Shown one piece after another: positions 1-9,469 of a stretch of 64,000 nt of DNA. Position 1 is the first letter of the stretch. Every line of letters starts with the position of its first letter. Below the pieces are notes generated by a model. The model was not told the origin of the DNA. It did not search any database and was given only the letters and a program-made list of their open reading frames with translations. The position numbers and the translations under genes are program-made. Source of the DNA: Flavobacterium channae. Its GTDB lineage: Bacteria > Bacteroidota > Bacteroidia > Flavobacteriales > Flavobacteriaceae. The stretch is taken from the NCBI RefSeq assembly GCF_021172165.1, contig NZ_CP089096.1:2170001-2234000 (forward strand), written 5' to 3'.

Positions 1-2
1 AA

Positions 3-89
3 AACTTAAGATTTCCTATCGGTCCAAAATTAGTACAAGAACCAGGATTCAAATCAAAAGAAGTAAAGAAAGAAGAAACTAAAAACTAA
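3..89 (+). CDS. 3' end of an unidentified protein (partial)
   Basis: Frame 3 is open from the window edge and gives 28 residues ending in a Lys/Glu-rich tail (KSKEVKKEETKN) before a TAA at 87-89. The other two forward frames are stop-broken or read as Arg-rich noise. Its stop overlaps the stop of the convergent gene on the minus strand by 4 bp, a compact arrangement that supports a real gene end. Too little is present to name a family. Confidence 0.55.
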   Translation, partial: NLRFPIGPKLVQEPGFKSKEVKKEETKN

Positions 90-412
90 ACATACTTCAA
101 AAAATTCCAAAAAGACCTCCTCTTTAAATAGTCGAGGTCTTTTTCTTTGGCATACGCTTCTCTTTCAAAAGAAATGTTGTAATAAGCTTCTCTCCTATTT
201 TTATATTGAATTAACCTCACCAAATATTCAACAAAATACCAAACAAAAAATAAGACAATTAAAAGTTCTAATTGTTGTTTGATATGAATTCTTTCATGGT
301 TTAATAAAACAGGATTTAACTTATCCTTTTTATTCAATAAAAAAATAAATGGGAAAATGGTAAATCCTCGAAATCCTTTCGGTATTAAATATTTAATAAC
401 TAGTACAATCAT
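86..412 (-). CDS. Small membrane protein with HExxH motif (minimal metallopeptidase-like, unknown function)
   Basis: A protein of 108 aa when started at the ATG at 412; the longer frame to 448 begins with TTG and would run into the divergent gene. It contains an HERIH sequence at residues 39-43, a match to the HExxH zinc motif, followed by a hydrophobic segment (about 50-68). A second Glu-rich element, EREA at about 83-86, could supply a third ligand as in gluzincins. I infer an inner-membrane protein, possibly a very small relative of M48/M56-type membrane peptidases; the family is not one I can name with certainty. It is divergently paired with the DUF5522 gene, leaving only 28 bp for both promoters. 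Confidence 0.75.
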   Translation of the reverse strand: MIVLVIKYLIPKGFRGFTIFPFIFLLNKKDKLNPVLLNHERIHIKQQLELLIVLFFVWYFVEYLVRLIQYKNRREAYYNISFEREAYAKEKDLDYLKRRSFWNFLKYV

Positions 413-440
413 ATTATACAAAATTGGTAAATTTGCCCAT

Positions 441-617
441 ATGAACAATGAATTAAATCCAAATAATTTAAAAGAAGGAGAAGATTTTTATTATACTCCT
501 GAAGGATACAAATGCTTTACAGAAAAATATCATTTAAAAAGAGGTTATTGCTGTAAAAGTGGGTGCAGACATTGCCCTTATGGTTTTGATAAAAAAACTG
601 GAACTAATAAAAAATAA
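441..617 (+). CDS. DUF5522 small Cys-rich protein
   Basis: A 58-aa protein starting at the ATG at 441 (MNNELNPNN). Upstream in-frame codons belong to the divergent gene region. The core reads YYTPEGYKCFTEKYHLKRG followed by YCCKSGCRHCPYGF, the conserved Cys/His pattern of the DUF5522 family common in Bacteroidota. The Cys cluster suggests metal binding, but no function is established. A TAnnTTTG box (TAAATTTG) lies at 428-435, only 5 bp before the ATG, so the transcript may be nearly leaderless. Confidence 0.85.
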   Translation: MNNELNPNNLKEGEDFYYTPEGYKCFTEKYHLKRGYCCKSGCRHCPYGFDKKTGTNKK

Positions 618-750
618 GCAGTGTTAAGTCACAGTATTCAGTAGTCAGATTAAACATCAAACAATAAATAATAAACAAGATAAATAGATTAAAGATATTT
701 AGACAATCCAATCTGAAAATCAAAAATCTTAACATCTAAAATCAAGAATA

Positions 751-2736
751 ATGACATTTCAAGAACAAATATTAGAAGGTATTCCATCGGTTCTACCCAA
801 TCCAAAACCTTATGAAGCAGAAATTAATCACGCTCCAAAAAGGAAAGAAATCTTAACAGAAGAAGAAAAAAAATTAGCTTTAAAAAATGCACTTCGTTAT
901 TTTGAACCAAAACATCATGCAACTTTAATTCCAGAATTCAAAGCGGAACTAGAAACTTACGGAAGAATTTACATGTACCGTTTGCGTCCTGATTATAAGA
1001 TGTATGCTCGTCCAATTTCAGAATATCCTGGAAAAAGCGAACAAGCCAAAGCGATTATGCTAATGATTCAAAACAACTTGGATTACGCTGTAGCCCAACA
1101 TCCTCATGAGTTAATTACCTATGGCGGAAATGGTGCGGTTTTTCAAAACTGGGCACAATATCGCTTAACGATGAAATATTTGGCCGAAATGACTGACGAG
1201 CAAACCTTAGTCATGTATTCGGGTCATCCAATGGGATTATTTCCATCGCATAAAGAAGCACCAAGAGTTGTGGTTACAAATGGAATGGTTATCCCAAATT
1301 ACTCCAAACCAGACGATTGGGAAAAAATGAATGCTTTAGGAGTTTCGCAATACGGACAAATGACGGCTGGAAGTTATATGTACATTGGTCCACAAGGAAT
1401 TGTACATGGAACTACAATCACTGTTTTAAACGGATTTAGAAAAATTAAAAAATCACCAAAAGGCGGATTATTCGTAACTTCTGGATTAGGAGGTATGAGT
1501 GGTGCTCAACCAAAAGCTGGAAATATTGCAGGTTGTGTTACGGTTTGTGCCGAAGTAAATCCAAAAATTACACACATTCGTCATTCACAAGGTTGGATTA
1601 ATGAGATAATTGATAACATTGACGAATTAGTTCCTCGAGTTAAAAAAGCGTTAGAAAATCAAGAAGTAGTTTCCATTGCTTATTTAGGAAATGTGGTAGA
1701 TGTTTGGGAACGATTTGACCAAGAAAATTTACATATCGATTTAGGTTCTGACCAAACTTCTCTACACAATCCTTGGGCTGGAGGCTACTACCCTATCGGA
1801 TTTACCTTTGAAGAATCGAATGAAATGATGGCAAATGAACCAGAGCGCTTCAAAGAAGAAGTTAGAAAAACACTTCGTCGTCATGCTGAAGCAATTAACA
1901 AACATACAGCTAAAGGAACGTATTTCTTTGATTATGGAAATGCCTTTTTATTAGAATCTTCAAGAGCAGGTGCCGATGTTATGAATGACCATCCAACATT
2001 AGGTCGTGAATTCAAATATCCAAGTTACGTTCAAGATATTATGGGACCAATGTGTTTCGATTATGGTTTTGGACCATTCCGTTGGGTTTGTGCTTCAGGA
2101 AATCCAGAAGATTTAGCAAAAACGGATAAAATTGCTTGCGATGTTTTAGAAGAAATGATGAAAAATTCACCGTCAGCAATCCAACAACAAATGGCAGATA
2201 ACATTCAATGGATTAAAGGTGCCCAAGAAAATAAATTAGTGGTTGGTTCGCAAGCAAGAATTCTTTATGCTGATGCCGAAGGACGAATTAAAATTGCAGA
2301 AGCTTTCAATCAAGCGATTGCCCGTGGTGAAATTGGCTATGTAATTTTAGGTCGCGACCATCATGATGTTTCCGGAACCGATTCTCCTTACAGAGAAACT
2401 TCCAACATTTATGACGGCTCTAGATTTACCGCTGACATGGCGATTCACAATGTCATTGGTGATAGTTTCCGAGGTGCTACTTGGGTTTCTATTCACAATG
2501 GCGGTGGTGTTGGCTGGGGAGAAGTAATTAATGGTGGTTTTGGTATGGTTCTTGATGGTAGTAAAGAAGCATCAAGACGCTTAGAGTCAATGCTTTTTTG
2601 GGATGTAAACAACGGCATTTCAAGGAGAAGTTGGGCAAGAAATGAAGGTGCCATTTTTGCAATAAAAAGAGCTATGGAGACGCAACCTTTATTGAAAATT
2701 ACCATCCCTACTATAGTAGATGAATCATTGTTATAG
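751..2736 (+). CDS. hutU: Urocanate hydratase
   Basis: Urocanase converts urocanate to 4-imidazolone-5-propionate, the second step of histidine degradation, using tightly bound NAD+. Diagnostic stretches are the Gly-rich NAD site GLGGMSGAQPKAGN (about 245-260), GGYYPIGF (about 344-351), CFDYGFGPFRW (about 434-444) and a C-terminal block rich in Gly/His (GRDHHDVSG, HNGGGVGWG). At 661 aa it is about 100 aa longer than the classical ~555-aa enzyme, with an N-terminal extension; longer forms occur in Bacteroidota. No other hut genes are in the window, so the pathway is not clustered here. Monocistronic by appearance; a long imperfect inverted repeat follows. Confidence 0.97.
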   Translation: MTFQEQILEGIPSVLPNPKPYEAEINHAPKRKEILTEEEKKLALKNALRYFEPKHHATLIPEFKAELETYGRIYMYRLRPDYKMYARPISEYPGKSEQAKAIMLMIQNNLDYAVAQHPHELITYGGNGAVFQNWAQYRLTMKYLAEMTDEQTLVMYSGHPMGLFPSHKEAPRVVVTNGMVIPNYSKPDDWEKMNALGVSQYGQMTAGSYMYIGPQGIVHGTTITVLNGFRKIKKSPKGGLFVTSGLGGMSGAQPKAGNIAGCVTVCAEVNPKITHIRHSQGWINEIIDNIDELVPRVKKALENQEVVSIAYLGNVVDVWERFDQENLHIDLGSDQTSLHNPWAGGYYPIGFTFEESNEMMANEPERFKEEVRKTLRRHAEAINKHTAKGTYFFDYGNAFLLESSRAGADVMNDHPTLGREFKYPSYVQDIMGPMCFDYGFGPFRWVCASGNPEDLAKTDKIACDVLEEMMKNSPSAIQQQMADNIQWIKGAQENKLVVGSQARILYADAEGRIKIAEAFNQAIARGEIGYVILGRDHHDVSGTDSPYRETSNIYDGSRFTADMAIHNVIGDSFRGATWVSIHNGGGVGWGEVINGGFGMVLDGSKEASRRLESMLFWDVNNGISRRSWARNEGAIFAIKRAMETQPLLKITIPTIVDESLL

Positions 2737-2798
2737 TTTCAAGTTTAAAGTTTCATGTTAATTTATGTTTTAAAAACTTTAAACCTGAGATTTGAAAC
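2736..2798 (+). terminator. Imperfect inverted repeat between hutU and the DUF4136 gene
   Basis: The arm GTTTCAAGTTTAAAGTTT (2736-2753) pairs imperfectly with AAACTTTAAAC (2774-2784) plus TTTGAAAC (2791-2798). It starts at the hutU stop. It lacks a clean U-tract, so it is either a weak terminator or a mRNA 3'-end-protecting stem. Confidence 0.4.
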
Positions 2799-2814
2799 TT
2801 TAAATAATTAAATT

Positions 2815-3342
2815 ATGAAAACTTTAAAATTTCTATCGGTATTTTTATTAGCTGTATTTTTAGCTTCTTGTAGTTCTGTTAGAGTTAATGCAGACTATGA
2901 TAAAAAAACAAACTTTATTAATTATAAAACCTACGCTTATTTAAAAAGCGGAATAGATAAAGTTGAAATTTCCGATTTAGACAAGAAAAGAATTCTCTAT
3001 TCTATAGATGAAGTAATGGCAACCAAAGGCTTTACCAAATCTGAAAGTCCTGATGTTTTAATTAGTATTTTCACAAAAGAAAGAGAACGTGTTGATATTT
3101 ATAACAATGCAGGTTTCGGCTGGGGCTGGGGCTGGGGTTGGAATCCTTGGTGGGGAATGGGTTATAGCAGTGTAGTTACAACTCCAGAAGGCACCTTGTT
3201 TATCGACATTATAGATGCAAAAACAAAAGAATTAGTTTGGCAAGGAGAAGGTAGCGGATACCTTACTACCAATACCGACAAAAAAGATGCTCGAATTAAA
3301 GAATTTGTCTCAAAGATATTAGAACAATATCCTCCCAAATAA
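2815..3342 (+). CDS. DUF4136 lipoprotein
   Basis: A 175-aa protein with a lipoprotein signal peptide: hydrophobic residues 4-17 and a lipobox ending in Cys19 (LASC). The DUF4136 pattern follows: DYD near the mature N-terminus, FINYKTYAYL, then a C-terminal beta-rich part (LFIDIIDAKTKELVWQGEGSG). A Gly/Trp-rich insertion (GWGWGWGWNPWWGMG, about 101-115) is typical of the family. It is expected at the cell envelope; its role is unknown. It ends in a strong intrinsic terminator. Confidence 0.92.
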   Translation: MKTLKFLSVFLLAVFLASCSSVRVNADYDKKTNFINYKTYAYLKSGIDKVEISDLDKKRILYSIDEVMATKGFTKSESPDVLISIFTKERERVDIYNNAGFGWGWGWGWNPWWGMGYSSVVTTPEGTLFIDIIDAKTKELVWQGEGSGYLTTNTDKKDARIKEFVSKILEQYPPK

Positions 3343-3357
3343 ATGTTTAAGACAACA

Positions 3358-3392
3358 AAAAGAGTTAACATTAACAGTTAGCTCTTTTTTTA
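3358..3392 (+). terminator. Rho-independent terminator
   Basis: A 12-bp stem (AAAAGAGTTAAC at 3358-3369 with GTTAGCTCTTTT at 3377-3388, one G.U pair) followed by a T-rich tract, just after the DUF4136 gene. Confidence 0.85.
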
Positions 3393-3426
3393 TTTTTTTT
3401 TTAAATCTTACAAATAATATTTGTAG

Positions 3427-3434
3427 TAATTTTG
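3427..3434 (+). promoter_or_regulatory. -7 promoter box TAATTTTG for the AsmA-like gene
   Basis: Matches the Bacteroidota -7 consensus TAnnTTTG. It overlaps the longest-ORF start of the next gene, so the real start must be downstream, at the ATG at 3459. Confidence 0.6.
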
Positions 3435-3458
3435 CCCTATCTCGATACGGCTACAAAA

Positions 3459-6338
3459 ATGGAAAACTCAAAAAAAACATTACTTATTAAAATTTTAAAA
3501 GTAACGGGAATCACTTTTATTATTTCATTACTAATCATTGTATTGTTACCCATCATTTTTGCTGATACCATTACAGAAAAAGTAAAAGTATTAGCCAACA
3601 AAAACTTAGAAGGAGAATTGAATTTCAATGACTCAGAATTATCATTTTTCAAACATTTCCCTTCTTTGACTCTGACCTTGAATGAATTAAATCTTAACGG
3701 TTCAAAGCCGTATAAAAGTAAATCGCTAGTTTCTGCTAAGGAAATAAGTTTTGGAATCGATGTTTGGTCGGTAGTTTTTGGAAATCAGACAGAAATTGAA
3801 GAAATCTATTTAGAGGAAGCAAAGATTAATATTTTAGTCAACCGAAAAGGAGAAGCCAATTACAATATTTATAAATCAGATTCCAAAGACACAACAGCTT
3901 CGTCGGAAAGTGCTTCATTAAAATTAGAAAACATTCAAATCAATAATAGTCAGTTGGTTTATAATGATAAATCAACTAAAATTCTTATCGAAGCAAAAGG
4001 TTTTAACTACAAAGGGAAAGGTGATTTATTAGAATCAAATTTCAGTTTAAAAACATCCGCTAAAATTGACAGCTTGAGCTTTACTTATGACAAAAGCGAG
4101 TATTTAAAAAACAAAAAAGTAAAAGCCGATTTAATCACTAAAATCAACACCAACTCACTTTCTTTCGTTTTTGAGAAAAATGACTTGATTATCAACAAAC
4201 TACCTGTTGAATTTACCGGAGCATTTGATTTCTTAAAGAATGGCTATCAAATGGATTTTAAATTAAAAACAGAAGACAGCAATTTAGATGACTTATTTAC
4301 AGCCTTACCTGCTGAATATGTTTCATGGATGAATGAAACCAAAATGAAAGGAAAAACATCTGCTTTCTTAACATTAAAAGGAAAATACATTGCTTCTGAA
4401 AATTTAAGTCCAGAATTAAACTTCAACATAAAAGTTAGAGATGGTTACGTAAAACACACAAAAGCACCTTACCCAGTTGAAGACATTTTCCTAAACTTAG
4501 ACACGAAATTACCTAACTTAGACATCAATCAATTGAAAATAAGATTGGATTCGTTGTATTTTGATGTCAATAAAAATAACTTAAATGCTATTTTAATCTC
4601 TGATGGTTTTGGAAAAAAACTAACAATCGATTCTAAAATTAAATCAAAACTCGATTTGAAATTTGTTAGTGATGCATTACAAATTCCAAACTTTAAATTA
4701 GCAGGTAATCTTGATGCTGATATTGTTTCAAAAGGAAACTATAATAAAGACGAAAAGAAATTTCCTGTTACAAAAGGAAAATTTGAACTCGTTAATGGTT
4801 TAATTCAAACGGCTTATTATCCAAAACCTATTCAAAACATAAACGTAAAAGCAAATTTAGATTGTCCTACAGGTGATTATCAAAATGCAAGTTTTAGATT
4901 GACTCCAGCAAGTTTTACATTTGAAGGTGAACCTTTTAATTTAAATGCTTCATTTAAAAACTTTGATGATATTACTTACGATGTAAAAGCAAAAGGAACT
5001 TTAAACGTTGCGAAAATTTACAAAGTGTTTTCTCAAAAAGGATTGGATTTAGATGGTTCAATAAAAGCTGACGTTAGTTTGGCTGGAAAACAAAGTGATG
5101 CTACAAACGGAAAATATGGCAATCTTAAAAATAGCGGCACGCTTGAAGTAAAAAACATTCGTACTCATAGCGAGTATTTACCATTACCGTTTATAATTGA
5201 GAACGGTACATTTTCTTTCCATCAAGACAAGATGCATTTCAATAATTTCAATGGAAAATATGGCGAATCCGATATTAGTATGAATGGAAATTTACAAAAC
5301 GTAATCAATTTCGTTTTATCTGATAATCAAACTCTCAAAGGTGATTTCTCATTTGTTTCAAACCATTTAAATCTGAACGAATTTATTCCAACAATTACAG
5401 ACGAGGAAACAGAAAACGAAACTCCTAAAACAGAAGTTACTGGTGTAATTGAAATTCCTAAAAATATTGATTTACTTCTTCAAGCAAAAGCTACAAAAAC
5501 AAAATATAACGACATCAATATCGAAAATTTAAATGGTAGTTTAAGCATTCAAAATGGCGAATTAAAACTTTCAAACGGAACGCTAGGCATAATTGGTGCT
5601 ACTGCTAAAATGAATGCTGTTTATAGAAATGAAGGTTCGCAAAAAGCTTATTTCGATTACAAAATTAATGCTTCGGAATTTGATATAAAACGTGCTTACA
5701 ATGAAATTAAAATGTTCCGAGAAATTGTAACTGCAGCCGAAAGCGCTGAAGGAATCGTTGGTCTTAATTATTCAATAAAAGGAGTTTTAAACAATCAAAT
5801 GGAACCTATAATGCCTTCATTAGAAGGAAACGGAACATTATCGGTAAAACAAGTTAAAATGAAAGGGTTTAAATTATTAAATGTCGTTTCTGCCAAAACA
5901 GAAAACCCTGACATTAAAGATCCTGACATTTCGAAAGTAGAAATTAAATCAACCATAAAAAACAACCTTGTAACTATTGAAAGATTTAAGTTTAAAGTAG
6001 CTGGATTTAGATTACGATTTGAAGGACAAACGAGTTTAGATGGAAAATTGAATTTAAAAATGAGAATTGGTTTACCTCCATTAGGCATTATTGGAATTCC
6101 AATTAAAGTTTTAGGAACTCAAGAAAATCCCGATATTAAGCTTGGTAGAAAATCTGAAGATTTAGAAGAAACAGAATATGTAGATGGTGTAACTCCAATA
6201 AACAATCCTGCACCAGTAAATGCAACACCTACAAACACAACAACTCCTGTTCCTACGATTCAGAATGACAGTATTAAAATTAAAAACGATAGCATTCCGA
6301 AAATAGCACCAGCGGTTCCTGTAGAAAAAACAGAGTAA
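3459..6338 (+). CDS. AsmA-like envelope protein
   Basis: A 959-aa protein from the ATG at 3459 (MENSKKTLLIK). A single N-terminal membrane segment (about residues 10-32, GITFIISLLIIVLLPIIFA) anchors a long periplasmic beta-rich body. AsmA-type features are the FNDSELSFFKHFPSLTLTL block after the anchor and the C-terminal AsmA_2-like repeat region (RFEGQTSLDGKLNLKMRIGLPPLGIIGIPIKVLGTQENPDIKLG). A Pro/Thr/Asn-rich tail follows. AsmA/TamB-type proteins are thought to bridge inner and outer membranes for lipid traffic or assembly; I infer a similar envelope role. Its own -7 box is at 3427-3434. Confidence 0.88.
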   Translation: MENSKKTLLIKILKVTGITFIISLLIIVLLPIIFADTITEKVKVLANKNLEGELNFNDSELSFFKHFPSLTLTLNELNLNGSKPYKSKSLVSAKEISFGIDVWSVVFGNQTEIEEIYLEEAKINILVNRKGEANYNIYKSDSKDTTASSESASLKLENIQINNSQLVYNDKSTKILIEAKGFNYKGKGDLLESNFSLKTSAKIDSLSFTYDKSEYLKNKKVKADLITKINTNSLSFVFEKNDLIINKLPVEFTGAFDFLKNGYQMDFKLKTEDSNLDDLFTALPAEYVSWMNETKMKGKTSAFLTLKGKYIASENLSPELNFNIKVRDGYVKHTKAPYPVEDIFLNLDTKLPNLDINQLKIRLDSLYFDVNKNNLNAILISDGFGKKLTIDSKIKSKLDLKFVSDALQIPNFKLAGNLDADIVSKGNYNKDEKKFPVTKGKFELVNGLIQTAYYPKPIQNINVKANLDCPTGDYQNASFRLTPASFTFEGEPFNLNASFKNFDDITYDVKAKGTLNVAKIYKVFSQKGLDLDGSIKADVSLAGKQSDATNGKYGNLKNSGTLEVKNIRTHSEYLPLPFIIENGTFSFHQDKMHFNNFNGKYGESDISMNGNLQNVINFVLSDNQTLKGDFSFVSNHLNLNEFIPTITDEETENETPKTEVTGVIEIPKNIDLLLQAKATKTKYNDINIENLNGSLSIQNGELKLSNGTLGIIGATAKMNAVYRNEGSQKAYFDYKINASEFDIKRAYNEIKMFREIVTAAESAEGIVGLNYSIKGVLNNQMEPIMPSLEGNGTLSVKQVKMKGFKLLNVVSAKTENPDIKDPDISKVEIKSTIKNNLVTIERFKFKVAGFRLRFEGQTSLDGKLNLKMRIGLPPLGIIGIPIKVLGTQENPDIKLGRKSEDLEETEYVDGVTPINNPAPVNATPTNTTTPVPTIQNDSIKIKNDSIPKIAPAVPVEKTE

Positions 6339-6387
6339 AACTATAAATTGTCATATTTATTCTTATTTTTAGTCAAAATTTAAAATT

Positions 6388-7437
6388 ATGATTAAGAATT
6401 GTATCAAAATAATAACAATTTTAAACTTACTCATATTATTAGTATCGTGTAGCGCTACAAACGGATTAACTTTGTCGGTTACTGAGCCTGCTCCTATTTT
6501 ATTAAATAAGAAATCGTCAAAAATTGGAATTCTTAATCGTAGTTTACCGGATAAGAAATACGAAGTTTTTGATGCTATTGATAAAATCTTAACCGCAGAA
6601 GGAAGAGATTTAGACAAATTAGGTAGCTACTCGGCTATTGAAAGTTTGAAAAAAGAACTTCTAAATAACAATAAAATTCAAAGTGTTACTATAATAGACA
6701 CTTTAGAATCTAAGAAATATGGAATTGACCAATTTACCAGCGAATTATCTTGGCAAAAGATTGAAGAACTTTGCCGAGTTTATGATTTAGATGCTATATA
6801 TGAACTTTCTTATTTTGATACCGATTCTAAAATCAATTACAAAACCATAAAAAGTGAAGCTAAAAATGCTTTTGGTTTAAAAATTCCTGTTATAGAACAC
6901 GAAGCCACGATTACGACTTTAATAAAATCGGGTTGGAGAATTTACGATAATAATGATAAAGCCATTGTTGATGTTTATTATACAAACAACACTATACAAT
7001 TAAGTGGAAGAGGCATAAATCCTTTAAAAGCTTTTGAAACCGTTCAATCTAGAAAAGATGCAGTTTTAGCTGTTTCAAAAAACATTGGAAAATCATATGC
7101 GCTTCAAATTTTGCCATTTAACATAAGAGTTAGTAGAGATTACTACGTAAAAGGAACTCCAAATTTTGAAATTGGTAAACGTAGAGCACAAGCTGGAAAA
7201 TGGGATAGCGCAGCAGAATTGTGGTTATTAGAAACCAAAAACACCAATCCTAAAATTGCTGGTCGTGCTTGCTATAACATGGGAATCATCAATGAAATAA
7301 ATGGTGATATTAATGCGGCAATTGAATGGACTACAAAATCATACACTGATTATGCCGATAAAAATGCTTTACGCTATATTAATATTCTAAAAAATAGAAA
7401 GGCAAAAAACGAACAATTGATTAGGGAAAGCAATTAA
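6388..7437 (+). CDS. DUF6340-like lipoprotein with C-terminal TPR-like region
   Basis: A 349-aa protein with an N-terminal signal peptide and lipobox at Cys21 (LLVSC). The body starts with the motif ApILLNKKSSKIGILNRS, as in the Bacteroidota DUF6340 family. The last about 100 residues (AQAGKWDSAAELWLLETKN, ARACYNMGIINEINGDINAAIEW) form one to two TPR-like helical hairpins. An outer-membrane lipoprotein of unknown role. The 49-bp gap after the AsmA-like gene has no obvious terminator, so co-transcription is possible. Confidence 0.8.
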   Translation: MIKNCIKIITILNLLILLVSCSATNGLTLSVTEPAPILLNKKSSKIGILNRSLPDKKYEVFDAIDKILTAEGRDLDKLGSYSAIESLKKELLNNNKIQSVTIIDTLESKKYGIDQFTSELSWQKIEELCRVYDLDAIYELSYFDTDSKINYKTIKSEAKNAFGLKIPVIEHEATITTLIKSGWRIYDNNDKAIVDVYYTNNTIQLSGRGINPLKAFETVQSRKDAVLAVSKNIGKSYALQILPFNIRVSRDYYVKGTPNFEIGKRRAQAGKWDSAAELWLLETKNTNPKIAGRACYNMGIINEINGDINAAIEWTTKSYTDYADKNALRYINILKNRKAKNEQLIRESN

Positions 7438-7543
7438 AAAAAGCCAGAAAAAATAAATCGGCATATTAAGTATCAAATTCTCAAAAAGCTTTCTTGCTTT
7501 CTGAAAAATTCGTAATTTTACCTCAAACATCACAAGTAAAATT

Positions 7544-9304
7544 ATGGAAACGCATTTTGAAAGTAATCCTTTGATTGACAGATTACCTAAACATTTAAAA
7601 CAATTCATTAAACCACAAGTTTATGAGGATTATACTCCCATAAATCAAGCTGTTTGGCGATATGTAATGCGTAAAAATGTCGACTATCTTTCAAAAGTTG
7701 CTCATAGCTCTTACTTAGAAGGCTTGCAAAAAACAGGTTTGGAAATTGATAATATTCCAAATATGTATGGCATGAACCGAATTTTAAAAGAAATCGGTTG
7801 GGCTGCAGTTGCCGTTGATGGTTTTATTCCGCCAAATGCTTTTATGGAATTCCAAGCATACAATGTTTTAGTAATTGCTTGCGACATTCGCCAATTAGAA
7901 CATATTGAATACACACCTGCTCCAGATATTATCCACGAAGGTGCTGGCCATGCTCCTATTATAGCAAATCCAGAATATGCAGAATATTTAAGACGATTTG
8001 GTGAAATTGGCTGTAAAGCTATTTCATCTGCACGTGATTATGAATTGTATGAAGCTATTCGTTTGCTTTCTATTTTAAAAGAAGCAGAAGATACTCCAGA
8101 AGAAGAAATTAAAAAAGCAGAGGAACAAGTGGATTTCTTACAGAATAATATGGGTGAACTATCAGAAATGTCGCGTATTAGAAACCTACATTGGTGGACA
8201 GTAGAATATGGTTTAATTGGAACCGTTGACAATCCAAAAATCTATGGCGCGGGATTACTTTCTTCAATTGGAGAAAGCTCTTGGTGCATGACCGATAATG
8301 TAAAGAAAATTCCATACGATATTTCGGCAGCCGACCAAAGTTTTGATATTACAAAACCGCAACCTCAACTTTATGTAACATCTGATTTTGCTCAATTGAG
8401 TCAAGTTTTAGAGGAGTTTGCGAATAAAATGGCATTACGAACTGGAGGATTATCGGGCATTCAAAAACTAATAAACTCTAAAGCTTTAGGAACTATTGAA
8501 TTGAGTACTGGTTTGCAAATTTCCGGTTTTTTCACCAATTTTATTGAGGACGAAGGAAAACCAGTTTATGTTCAAACCACAGGAAAAACAGCACTTTCTC
8601 ATCGAGAAAAAGAATTAGTAGGTCACGGAACAGAATATCACGCAGAAGGCTTTGGTTCGCCAATTGGAAAACTAAAAGGCATCAACTTGGCCATTGAAGA
8701 AATGAGTCCAAGAGACTTGCGTGCATATGATATTTACGAAGGTGAGCAAGTGACTTTGGAATTTGAAGGCAACATCAAAGTTGTTGGCGAAATTGTAACG
8801 GGAACTCGCAATTTACAAGGTGAGATCTTATTGATTAAATTTAAAAATTGTACCGTGACTCATAATGACACGGTTCTTTTCCAACCCGAATGGGGCATTT
8901 ATGATATGGCTGTGGGTAAAAAAGTGATTTCAGCTTTTTCTGGTCCAGCTGATGTGAATAGTTTTGATATGATTAATCATGTTCCTTCATCTCAAACAAT
9001 CAAGCAAAAGAAATCTGCCGAAAGAGAAGAATTAGAAAACTTATATTTAAGTGTTCGAAATATTAGAGAAAACAAAAAGGCTACAACCACATTAAAAGAA
9101 GCTTTTGGTGCGGTTTCAGCTAATCATTCAAATGATTGGTTATTATCAGTTGAAATTGTTGAGCTTGCAAAAAAAGAAGGCAATACTGATTTAGTAGATA
9201 AAGTGCTAAATCACTTGGAAAAAGTAAAAATCAATCGCCCAGAAATTGCTCATTTAGTTGACAACGGATTGGAATTGATTTTTGAGAAAGAAGGGATTGT
9301 TTAA
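7544..9304 (+). CDS. Aromatic amino acid hydroxylase (phenylalanine 4-monooxygenase family), long form
   Basis: Pterin- and Fe(II)-dependent hydroxylase converting Phe to Tyr, or a related aromatic substrate. The iron site is visible: HEGAGHAP at about 131-138 gives the two His ligands and WWTVEYGLIG at about 217-226 the Glu. A Ser/Gly stretch (GAGLLSSIGESSWC) follows, as in the family. The protein is 586 aa, while typical bacterial PhhA is about 260-300 aa. The C-terminal ~300 residues form an extra module with beta-rich (TLEFEGNIKVVGEIVTGT) and helical parts that I do not recognise. No pterin-recycling gene (PhhB) is adjacent. Confidence 0.93.
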   Translation: METHFESNPLIDRLPKHLKQFIKPQVYEDYTPINQAVWRYVMRKNVDYLSKVAHSSYLEGLQKTGLEIDNIPNMYGMNRILKEIGWAAVAVDGFIPPNAFMEFQAYNVLVIACDIRQLEHIEYTPAPDIIHEGAGHAPIIANPEYAEYLRRFGEIGCKAISSARDYELYEAIRLLSILKEAEDTPEEEIKKAEEQVDFLQNNMGELSEMSRIRNLHWWTVEYGLIGTVDNPKIYGAGLLSSIGESSWCMTDNVKKIPYDISAADQSFDITKPQPQLYVTSDFAQLSQVLEEFANKMALRTGGLSGIQKLINSKALGTIELSTGLQISGFFTNFIEDEGKPVYVQTTGKTALSHREKELVGHGTEYHAEGFGSPIGKLKGINLAIEEMSPRDLRAYDIYEGEQVTLEFEGNIKVVGEIVTGTRNLQGEILLIKFKNCTVTHNDTVLFQPEWGIYDMAVGKKVISAFSGPADVNSFDMINHVPSSQTIKQKKSAEREELENLYLSVRNIRENKKATTTLKEAFGAVSANHSNDWLLSVEIVELAKKEGNTDLVDKVLNHLEKVKINRPEIAHLVDNGLELIFEKEGIV

Positions 9305-9442
9305 ACACATAGCCACAATAGATTTAACTTGATGTTGATTTAAGTCGTTTCACTTATCATAGAAAACAATAGAAAATCATATTATTAAATCTTCCAAATT
9401 TCAAACGTAACTTTTGTTACTGAAAAGATTTTCAATCAAGTA

Positions 9443-9450
9443 TATCTTTG
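9443..9450 (+). promoter_or_regulatory. -7 promoter box TATCTTTG for the rhodanese gene
   Basis: Exact TAnnTTTG match 19 bp upstream of the rhodanese ATG; no well-placed -33 TTG is seen. Confidence 0.6.
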
Positions 9451-9469
9451 TCAAAAAAAAGAAACAATT

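Noticed and set aside
618..750. Gap before hutU with AT-rich repeated words
   Set aside because: No stable stem, consensus -7 box or ORF could be supported.
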